From the NCBI GenBank assembly GCA_020061465.1, contig JAGUYG010000064.1, positions 1 to 64,000 of the forward strand: a stretch of DNA of 64,000 nucleotides. Direction: 5' to 3'. The position numbers and the translations under genes were made by a program. The notes beneath the pieces are model-generated. The model ran no database searches and had not been told where the DNA came from. It worked only from the letters and a program-made list of their open reading frames with translations. Source of the stretch: Ignavibacteriales bacterium (GTDB taxonomy: Bacteria > Bacteroidota > Ignavibacteria > Ignavibacteriales > Ignavibacteriaceae). This document shows, piece after piece, positions 57,898-64,000 of the stretch. The first letter of the stretch is position 1. Every line of letters starts with the position of its first letter.

Positions 57898-58548
57898 ATG
57901 TTCACAAGATACGGATATCTAACAATTGGGATTATCGCCGGAATTTCTTTCATCTTAATTTCATCCAGTTTTTTTGTTCAAAACAATTTGGCAAAATGGC
58001 TGCTAATACTATTACCGATATTATTTCTCATCTTTACCCTAAATTTCTTTCGCGACCCTGATCGTACTGCCCCTACTACAGAAAAAGTAGTTGTTTCACC
58101 TGCTGACGGCAAAGTTCTTTTAGTTAAAGATGTAGAGGACAACAAATATATAAACGGAGCCGCCAGGCAGATTTCAATTTTTATGTCTCCGCTTAATGTT
58201 CATGTTAATAGAATTCCTGTAAGCGGAATGGTCGAATATGTAAAATACTATCGCGGGAAATATATTGCGGCGTTTGAAGATAAAGCATCCGATATGAACG
58301 AGAGGGCGGAATTTGGAATAAACGGCGAATATGGAAAAGTATTTTTTACACAAGTAGCCGGCTTTGTAGCCCGAAGAATCGTGTATGAAATTAAACCAGG
58401 AGATGAAGTAAAAATCGGGGAGAGATTCGGTATGATAAAATTCGGCAGCAGGGTTGATGTTGTAGTACCAGCGGAATGGCAGCCGAAAGTAAATGTGGGG
58501 GAAAGAGTCACCGCAGGTGAATCAATCTTATTTGAATTAAAGAATTAA
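57898..58548 (+). CDS. psd: Phosphatidylserine decarboxylase (short, archaeal-type form)
   Basis: 216 aa. Two N-terminal membrane segments (about 7-27, 33-49), then NFFRDPDRTAP, VSPADGKVLLV, the Asp-His type SPLNVHVNRIPVSG motif and the self-cleavage site F-G-S184 in GMIKFGSRVDVVVP, where Ser184 becomes the pyruvoyl cofactor. It makes phosphatidylethanolamine from phosphatidylserine. It lies 4 nt after the PurC-like gene and 3 nt before pssA, its partner enzyme. Confidence 0.95.
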   Translation: MFTRYGYLTIGIIAGISFILISSSFFVQNNLAKWLLILLPILFLIFTLNFFRDPDRTAPTTEKVVVSPADGKVLLVKDVEDNKYINGAARQISIFMSPLNVHVNRIPVSGMVEYVKYYRGKYIAAFEDKASDMNERAEFGINGEYGKVFFTQVAGFVARRIVYEIKPGDEVKIGERFGMIKFGSRVDVVVPAEWQPKVNVGERVTAGESILFELKN

Positions 58549-58551
58549 TAA

Positions 58552-59280
58552 ATGAATCAACTCAGAATTACTCCTTCCATCATTCCAAACTTATTCACTG
58601 CAATGAATATGTTTGCGGGATTTTTATCAATCATTAGTGCAAGCCAGGGTAAATTAATTTATGCCGCTTGGCTTATTATAATTGCGGCTATATTCGATAT
58701 GTTAGACGGATTGTTAGCACGATTGACAAAATCAAGCAGCCAATTGGGGGTTCAATTAGATTCGCTGTCCGATATTGTAAGCTTCGGTGCAGCTCCGGCT
58801 TTTTTGATTTACCAGGCTCACTTACATTCATTAGACGCAATCGGAATAATACTCAGCTCTGCTTTAATGATTGCAGGCGGATTTAGGCTTGCAAGGTTCA
58901 ACGTACAATTAGTAGGATTCGATAAAGAATATTTTGTGGGATTACCGATTCCTTCTTCGGCAATTACAATAGCTGCCTTTATGCTTACTTATTATGAACC
59001 GGAAATCGGATTTGAAGCACCGTATTCGTACTTTGTTCTTCCTATGGTTCTAATTCTGTCATTATTGATGGTCAGCCGGATTAAGTACGATACAATCCCA
59101 AAAATTTCTAAGCAATCGCTTAAAGAAAAACCTTTGCCGATTATTTTTTTAGTTCTATCTGTTATCCTTCTAATCATCACGGCAGGTAAAGCTTTGTTTT
59201 ATATTTTTGTTTTCATCATACTCTTTGGTATTTTGAGATACATTTTCAATATGTTCAAAAATGTAAAAGTGAAATCTTAA
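58552..59280 (+). CDS. pssA: CDP-diacylglycerol-serine O-phosphatidyltransferase
   Basis: 242-aa integral membrane CDP-alcohol phosphatidyltransferase. The signature D-x2-D-G-x2-A-R-x8-G-x3-D-x3-D is complete (FDMLDGLLARL ... GVQLDSLSDIVSFG, about 43-70). It makes phosphatidylserine, the substrate of Psd encoded just upstream. The N-terminal ITPSIIPNLFTAMNMFAGF is typical of this subclass. Six or more membrane helices are expected. Confidence 0.95.
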   Translation: MNQLRITPSIIPNLFTAMNMFAGFLSIISASQGKLIYAAWLIIIAAIFDMLDGLLARLTKSSSQLGVQLDSLSDIVSFGAAPAFLIYQAHLHSLDAIGIILSSALMIAGGFRLARFNVQLVGFDKEYFVGLPIPSSAITIAAFMLTYYEPEIGFEAPYSYFVLPMVLILSLLMVSRIKYDTIPKISKQSLKEKPLPIIFLVLSVILLIITAGKALFYIFVFIILFGILRYIFNMFKNVKVKS

Positions 59281-59314
59281 AAATTATTTTTCTAACCACT
59301 TCGGGGAACATAAA

Positions 59315-59566
59315 TTGTTTAAAGCAAAAGTTTTAATTAAGAGAAGACTTTCTATTTTAGACCCGCAAGGACAGGCTGTTGAAAAAGGTGCTATACATCT
59401 CGGACTGAATAATATTAAAGAAACAAGAATCGGGAAGTACATTGAATTTCTGGTAGAGCTTGATGACGAAACTAAAGCCAGTACAGAAGTAGATGAGTAC
59501 TGCCGCAAGCTGCTGGCTAATCCAATAATTGAAGATTACGAATTTCATCTGGAAAAAATATCATGA
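59315..59566 (+). CDS. purS: Phosphoribosylformylglycinamidine synthase subunit PurS
   Basis: 83 aa. [21 protein letters not shown], then [23 protein letters not shown] and [15 protein letters not shown] are the standard PurS pattern. PurS bridges PurL and PurQ in the FGAM synthase complex. TTG start. It overlaps purQ by 4 nt (ATGA), so subunits are co-translated. purL is not in the window. Confidence 0.95.
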   Translation: MFKAKVLIKRRLSILDPQGQAVEKGAIHLGLNNIKETRIGKYIEFLVELDDETKASTEVDEYCRKLLANPIIEDYEFHLEKIS

Positions 59567-60261
59567 AGCTTAAGTTCGGAGTTGTTGTTTTTCCCGGTTC
59601 AAATTGTGACCATGATGCTTATTACTCTCTAAGAAAAATTTTAGATCAAGACGTAAAATTTTTATGGCATAAAGATAACGATCTTCAAAACTGCGATGTT
59701 ATCATATTGCCCGGCGGCTTTTCATACGGAGATTATTTGAGGAGCGGTGCAATCGCACGATTCTCCCCTATTATAAATTCGGTGATAGATTTTGCGGAAC
59801 GCGGCGGTTACGTAATAGGAATATGCAACGGATTTCAAATCTTGCTTGAAGCCGGTTTGCTCCCGGGTGTTATGCTGAAAAATAATTCCCTTCAATTTAT
59901 ATGCAGAGATATTTATCTTTCGATCGAAAATTATAACACAATATTTACTAATAATATTGAAACAAGTAAGCCGCTGAAAATGCCGATAGCTCATGGCGAA
60001 GGAAATTATTATACCGATGAAAATACTTTGACGAGTCTTATTGAAAATAATCAAATTGTGTTTAAGTATTCTTCAAATGATGGTAAAGTTGAAGACCTTT
60101 TCAATCCAAACGGCTCATTACTTAATATTGCAGGTATAATAAACAAACGAGGCAACGTTTTGGGAATGATGCCCCATCCGGAGCGGGCGTGCGATTCGGT
60201 ACTAGGTAAAACCGATGGACGTTTGATCTTTAATTCATTGATTCAAAATATAAATAACTAA
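59563..60261 (+). CDS. purQ: Phosphoribosylformylglycinamidine synthase subunit PurQ (glutaminase)
   Basis: 232-aa class I glutamine amidotransferase that supplies ammonia for FGAM synthesis. Nucleophile C88 in [14 protein letters not shown]. The His-Glu pair is in [10 protein letters not shown]. The HGEGNYYTD motif is also typical. Partner of PurS (overlapping gene). Its presence next to a catalytically eroded PurC-like gene recalls the purCSQ order common in other bacteria. Confidence 0.96.
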   Translation: MKLKFGVVVFPGSNCDHDAYYSLRKILDQDVKFLWHKDNDLQNCDVIILPGGFSYGDYLRSGAIARFSPIINSVIDFAERGGYVIGICNGFQILLEAGLLPGVMLKNNSLQFICRDIYLSIENYNTIFTNNIETSKPLKMPIAHGEGNYYTDENTLTSLIENNQIVFKYSSNDGKVEDLFNPNGSLLNIAGIINKRGNVLGMMPHPERACDSVLGKTDGRLIFNSLIQNINN

Positions 60262-60272
60262 TAGGTGACAGA

Positions 60273-60473
60273 ATGTTTGGTAATCTTGGCGCAGGCGAAA
60301 TAATTCTGATTCTTCTCGTAATTTTAATTTTATTCGGCGCAAAAAAAATTCCCGAATTAGCTCAAGGACTCGGAAAGGGAATGAGAGAATTCAAGAAATC
60401 CTTAAAGGAAGTTGAAGAGGATATTAAAGTTTCGGAACAGGAAGAATCCAAAAAAAATAATAAGAACGCTTAG
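60273..60473 (+). CDS. tatA: Sec-independent translocase subunit TatA/E
   Basis: 66 aa. Short N-terminal membrane helix ([17 protein letters not shown]), the hinge [15 protein letters not shown] with the Phe-Gly just before it, an amphipathic helix and a charged tail. Single Tat pore-forming subunit; tatC is not here. It follows purQ by 11 nt. Confidence 0.93.
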   Translation: MFGNLGAGEIILILLVILILFGAKKIPELAQGLGKGMREFKKSLKEVEEDIKVSEQEESKKNNKNA

Positions 60474-60566
60474 ATTGTTAGAATTTTTATTCGAAAAATT
60501 TACTTCCGGTAAGCAAATCAATTATCAAGCGCATATTTTGTTTAACTCAATTTCTTAGGTGATTAC

Positions 60567-62021
60567 TTGCTGCCTTACACTCCGTATTCTGAAATCTTAG
60601 AAAAAATAAAATCGGGGGAAGTCTCACTCGTTGCCCGTGTAGAAAATTTTTTAGAAAGAATCGAAAAGAAAAAACACTTAAATGCATTCAATTTCATTTT
60701 CGAAGATGCAATTGAAAAAGCAAGAGAGATAGAAGCAAAAATTCATTCCGGTTCAGCAGGGAAGCTTGCTGGAATGGTGATTGCGGTTAAAGATGTACTT
60801 TCTGTTAAAGACAAACCTACAACCTGTTCATCAAATATACTTAAGAATTTTAAAGCGATTTACACAACTACAGCAGTTAAGAAATTAATTGAAGAAGACG
60901 CAATAATAATCGGGAAAACCAACTGCGATGAATTCGCCATGGGTTCTTCAAATGAAAATTCTGCTTTCGGTCCGGTATTAAATCCACACGATAATACCCG
61001 GGTTCCCGGCGGTTCAAGCGGTGGTTCTGCAGTTGCGGTGGCAGCCGGTTTGTGCGATGCTTCTTTAGGTACCGATACCGGCGGTTCGATACGGCAGCCG
61101 GCAGCTTTTTGCGGAGTACTCGGACTTAAACCAACATACGGAAGAGTTTCAAGATACGGCTTAACGGCTTTTGCTTCTTCTTTTGATTCTATCGGTCCAT
61201 TTGCAAATACTATTGAGGATATAGCCTCTGTGCTCGAAGTTATTTCAGGACATGATGAGAATGACTCAACCTCTTCACGATTGCCGGTTCCAAAATTTTC
61301 GGAAGAATTAACATTTCCGAAGGATCGTTCCAAAAGCTCAGAAAACATGAAAATTGGAATTGCAGAAGAATATTTCGGCGAGGGCTTAAAGGCTGAAATA
61401 AAAGACAACATAAACCAAATTATTAATTGGCTGAAGAATAATGAATTTCAGATTGTTCCGATTCATCTGCCGCACAATGAATATACTATTGCTGCTTATT
61501 ACGTATTAACTACTGCAGAAGCTTCATCAAACCTTGCAAGGTATGATGGAACCAGATACGGATTTCGTGCACCGGAAGCATCCTCCTTAATCGATATGTA
61601 TAAATCTTCAAGATCACAGGCATTCGGCAGCGAAGTAAAAAGAAGAATTATGCTCGGTACCTATGTACTCTCTTCCGGATATTATGATGCATACTACCGC
61701 AAAGCTCAAAAAGTAAGACGGTTTATCAAAGAAGATTTTGACAAAGCTTTTAATGAAGTTGACGTAATATTAACACCAACATCGCCAACTACCGCCTTCA
61801 AAATTGATGAAAAATCAAGCGACCCGCTGCAGATGTATTTAAGCGATATTTATACAACTTCAGCTAACCTTGCAGGTATTCCGGGAATCAATATTCCAAT
61901 AGGTAAAGACAGCAGTGGTTTACCAGTAGGAATGCAATTGTTAGCAAATCAATTTGAGGAAGAAAAACTGCTTAGGGTTAGTGCATTTATTCAGAATAAT
62001 TATCTCAGAAGCTTGAAGTAG
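60567..62021 (+). CDS. gatA: Glutamyl-tRNA(Gln) amidotransferase subunit A
   Basis: 484-aa amidase that feeds ammonia to GatB for Gln-tRNA (or Asn-tRNA) formation. The catalytic triad is complete: K75 (VAVKDV), S150 (PGGSSGG) and S174 (TGGSIRQPA), with the usual spacing. TTG start. A short insert F250-P-K-D-R-S-K-S-S-E lies in the variable linker before MKIGIAEEYFG. It is encoded by the same repeat that interrupts the phosphatase at 23150. gatB and gatC are elsewhere. Confidence 0.96.
   Translation: MLPYTPYSEILEKIKSGEVSLVARVENFLERIEKKKHLNAFNFIFEDAIEKAREIEAKIHSGSAGKLAGMVIAVKDVLSVKDKPTTCSSNILKNFKAIYTTTAVKKLIEEDAIIIGKTNCDEFAMGSSNENSAFGPVLNPHDNTRVPGGSSGGSAVAVAAGLCDASLGTDTGGSIRQPAAFCGVLGLKPTYGRVSRYGLTAFASSFDSIGPFANTIEDIASVLEVISGHDENDSTSSRLPVPKFSEELTFPKDRSKSSENMKIGIAEEYFGEGLKAEIKDNINQIINWLKNNEFQIVPIHLPHNEYTIAAYYVLTTAEASSNLARYDGTRYGFRAPEASSLIDMYKSSRSQAFGSEVKRRIMLGTYVLSSGYYDAYYRKAQKVRRFIKEDFDKAFNEVDVILTPTSPTTAFKIDEKSSDPLQMYLSDIYTTSANLAGIPGINIPIGKDSSGLPVGMQLLANQFEEEKLLRVSAFIQNNYLRSLK
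61314..61342. repeat. Palindromic repeat element inserted in gatA
   Basis: 29-nt tract with core TTTCCGAAGGATCGTTCC, 25/29 identical to 23852-23880. It is in the same reading frame in both genes and falls in a surface linker of GatA. Confidence 0.7.
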
Positions 62022-62130
62022 GTCTGCATCAATCCTCCATCTCCCAAGATTATTTTCTTAGTTTGATTCAAAATTCCTATTTTTACAAATAATAATTCAA
62101 TGATTACTCAACATCTGCATAAGGAAATTA

Positions 62131-63147
62131 ATGAGCATTCTTGTCGATAAAAAAACTAAACTTGTAGTTCAAGGCATCACTGGAGGAGAAGGATCTTTCC
62201 ACACACAACAAATGATTGAATACGGAACGAAGGTAGTAGCCGGAGTAACGCCCGGCAAAGGTGGTACCGAGTTTTTAAGCGTGCCGGTCTTTAATACTGT
62301 AGACGAAGCAGTTAAGCAAACAAAGGCTGATACTTCGGCAATATTCGTCCCGCCGGCGTTTGCCGCTGATGCAATTCTTGAGGCAGTCGATGCAGGTATA
62401 AAAGTTATCGTATGCATAACCGAAGGAATTCCTGCTGCAGACATGGTAAAAGTTTATAATGTAATAAAAAATAAAGGCGTGGTTTTGGTTGGACCTAATT
62501 GCCCCGGGGTTATTTCACCTGGAAAAGCTAAGGTTGGAATCATGCCTGGCTTTATTCATAAGAGAGGAACAATTGGAGTAGTTTCAAGAAGCGGAACACT
62601 TACTTATGAAGCGGTGAAGCAGCTTACCGATGTTGACCTTGGACAATCCACCTGTGTCGGAATAGGTGGAGACCCGGTTATCGGATCAAGATTCATCGAC
62701 GTTATCAAATTGTTTAACGAGGACGAAAATACCAAAGGAATAGTAATGATTGGAGAGATAGGCGGAACGGCGGAAGAAGAAGCCGCCGCCTATGTAAAAA
62801 AATATGTTAAGAAGCCTGTTGTCGGTTTCATAGCAGGTAGAACAGCACCTCCCGGACGCAGAATGGGTCACGCCGGTGCAATTATTTCAGGAGGTAAAGG
62901 CACGGCAGCAGAGAAAATGGACGCGATGAAAAAAGCTGGAATTAAAGTGATTGAAAGTCCTGCTGAAATTGGAACAACTATGTTAAAAGCTCTTGATAGA
63001 TTTAAGAAAAGAACAGCTAAGAAAAGGAAAGTTAAAGCTTCGTTAGAAGTAAAGAAAAGTTTAAAGAAAAAAGCTGCAGCAGCTTCAAAAGCAAAAAGCA
63101 AGGCTGCTGTTAAGAGTAAATCAAAACAGAAAAAATCGAAACGATAA
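62131..63147 (+). CDS. sucD: Succinate-CoA ligase alpha subunit with lysine-rich C-terminal tail
   Basis: 338 aa. The normal enzyme (about 1-290) is complete: CoA-binding [39 protein letters not shown], and the phospho-histidine segment [19 protein letters not shown]. It makes ATP or GTP from succinyl-CoA in the TCA cycle with SucC, not in the window. Residues about 291-338 are an added tail of 48 residues with 20 Lys and 3 Arg plus many Ala/Ser, like a histone H1 or AlgP tail. That tail is not part of the known fold. ATG start; the gap upstream is 109 nt. Confidence 0.93.
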   Translation: MSILVDKKTKLVVQGITGGEGSFHTQQMIEYGTKVVAGVTPGKGGTEFLSVPVFNTVDEAVKQTKADTSAIFVPPAFAADAILEAVDAGIKVIVCITEGIPAADMVKVYNVIKNKGVVLVGPNCPGVISPGKAKVGIMPGFIHKRGTIGVVSRSGTLTYEAVKQLTDVDLGQSTCVGIGGDPVIGSRFIDVIKLFNEDENTKGIVMIGEIGGTAEEEAAAYVKKYVKKPVVGFIAGRTAPPGRRMGHAGAIISGGKGTAAEKMDAMKKAGIKVIESPAEIGTTMLKALDRFKKRTAKKRKVKASLEVKKSLKKKAAAASKAKSKAAVKSKSKQKKSKR

Positions 63148-63174
63148 ACAGAGAATAAATACAGGAGAATTAGT

Positions 63175-63606
63175 TTGAGTAAAAAAACATTAGCTATAAT
63201 TAAACCTGATGCGGTTAAAAAAAATTATACAGGACAAATAATCACAAATATTTCAGAAGCCGGTTTTAAAATTAAGGCAATGAAGATGGTAAAACTTACG
63301 ACTAACTCAGCCGAAGGATTTTATGAAGTGCATAGAGAGAGAGGCTTCTTTAGGGACTTAATTGAATATATGACCTCCGGTCCGTGCATACCCATTGCAC
63401 TGGAAAAAGAAAACGCAGTAGATGAATTTAGAAAACTGATAGGAGCTACTGATCCTGCAAAAGCGGAGAAAGGTACGATCAGAAAGCTTTTTGCAGTGAA
63501 CATACAAGAGAATGCCATTCACGGATCTGATTCTGATGACAATGCTGAAAAAGAGATTAGTCATTTCTTCTCCCGAAATGAGCTATTAGAAAATTACAAC
63601 GGGTAG
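63175..63606 (+). CDS. ndk: Nucleoside diphosphate kinase
   Basis: 143 aa. KKTLAIIKPDAVKKNYTGQI, then GFYEVHRERGFFRDLIEYMTSGP and the active-site His in NAIHGSDSDDNAEKEISHFF (H116). It balances NTP pools. TTG start with AGGAG upstream. It lies 27 nt after sucD, a sensible pairing because succinate-CoA ligase may yield GTP that Ndk converts to ATP. Confidence 0.97.
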   Translation: MSKKTLAIIKPDAVKKNYTGQIITNISEAGFKIKAMKMVKLTTNSAEGFYEVHRERGFFRDLIEYMTSGPCIPIALEKENAVDEFRKLIGATDPAKAEKGTIRKLFAVNIQENAIHGSDSDDNAEKEISHFFSRNELLENYNG

Positions 63607-63641
63607 GATGATTATTACACACAATTACAAATGGAGGAGGT

Positions 63642-64000
63642 ATGAGCTTAGCGAAAAATATATTTATTATACTTTTATTATCAGTAGAAGTACTTGCCAT
63701 AAATGAATTAGTTGTACGTGTTCCGGATATTTATATTTCCAGACCTGGATATATTGACAAATCCATATTAGTTATCGAACCGCACGGTGGCTACATCGAA
63801 CAATCATTATATCTCGAATATTCAGATCATTATCAATTTTCCCCAGGTCAAAATGTTGAAGTTATTCATCGATTTGAATTGCCTCAAGGATCTGTAATAA
63901 ATGATTTATGGCTCTGGATAGGAGATAGCGTAATGCAGGCAATAATGCTGGATACGTGGACGGCACGCTCTATCTATGATAGTATTGTCAGCATGAAAAG
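63642..64000 (+). CDS. Partial secreted VIT-like domain protein (runs off the window)
   Basis: The open frame starts ATG at 63642 with GGAGG upstream and is cut at 64000. A signal peptide (LAKNIFIILLLSVEVLA) is followed by a VIT-like region: VIHRFELPQGSVINDLWLWIG, then MLDTWTARSIYDSIV. VIT domains occur in von Willebrand-type surface proteins (inter-alpha-trypsin inhibitor family). Only about 119 residues are visible, so the full architecture and any type IX sorting tail cannot be judged. Confidence 0.7.
   Translation, partial: MSLAKNIFIILLLSVEVLAINELVVRVPDIYISRPGYIDKSILVIEPHGGYIEQSLYLEYSDHYQFSPGQNVEVIHRFELPQGSVINDLWLWIGDSVMQAIMLDTWTARSIYDSIVSMK

Overview
This 64 kb window reads as one chromosomal stretch of a low-GC Gram-negative bacterium of the Bacteroidota/Chlorobiota (FCB) group, most likely an Ignavibacteria-like lineage. 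The basis is a very large PorU-like gingipain-type peptidase with a type IX secretion C-terminal domain, Wzi/SLBB/Wzz outer-membrane glycan genes, many TTG start codons, and gene runs that mix purine synthesis with cell-shape genes. This placement is inferred from gene content, not from a marker tree. No rRNA, CRISPR array, prophage or complete insertion sequence is visible. One tRNA gene (tRNA-Phe) is present.

Layout. 1-402: hairpin-rich leader. 403-2743 (+): etfB, etfA and a bifunctional-nuclease/UVR protein. 2920-16704 (-): a long co-directional run; in transcription order it is pyrG, a TPR protein, purN, purH, mreB, mreC, mreD, mrdA (PBP2), rodA, pyrF, a small membrane-anchored protein and a DUF2851 protein. 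17004-18281 (-): citrate synthase. 18282-25333: accessory zone with a 1-kb palindrome-rich gap, an AHSA1/SRPBCC protein, a decayed SpoIIE-type phosphatase gene, a secreted Sel1-repeat protein, an intact SpoIIE phosphatase and a CDF metal transporter. 25334-26235: gene-poor interval with a truncated YafQ-type toxin remnant, a REP-like palindrome and a MITE-like palindromic element, next to tRNA-Phe. 26388-35418 (-): cPGS-like GTPase, glmS and the PorU-like giant peptidase.

35786-51275 (-): an envelope polysaccharide locus. FtsX lies at its promoter-proximal end, followed by SLBB export protein, Wzz, UDP-glucuronate decarboxylase, MurJ/MviN flippase, GT9, O-antigen ligase, GT4, GT2, methyltransferase, DegT aminotransferase, PglC-type phosphoglycosyl transferase and Wzi. 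Two small lipoproteins lie upstream (51406-52489), then a single-chain restriction-modification enzyme (52642-55818), recR and ybaB. 57183-64000 (+): a degenerate PurC (SAICAR synthetase) homologue, psd, pssA, purS, purQ, tatA, gatA, sucD (with an unusual lysine-rich tail), ndk and the start of a VIT-domain protein.

Most striking observations. (1) A palindromic element near TTTCC-A/G-AAGGATC occurs between genes at about 171 and 26082, and also in frame inside two unrelated genes (SpoIIE phosphatase and gatA), where it encodes the same FPKDRS peptide. (2) The PurC-fold protein at 57183 has lost the conserved PurC active-site positions yet is kept as first gene of a phospholipid/purine operon. 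(3) SucD carries a 48-residue histone-like Lys/Ala tail. (4) A decayed phosphatase gene and a decayed toxin gene sit in the same repeat-rich accessory zone.
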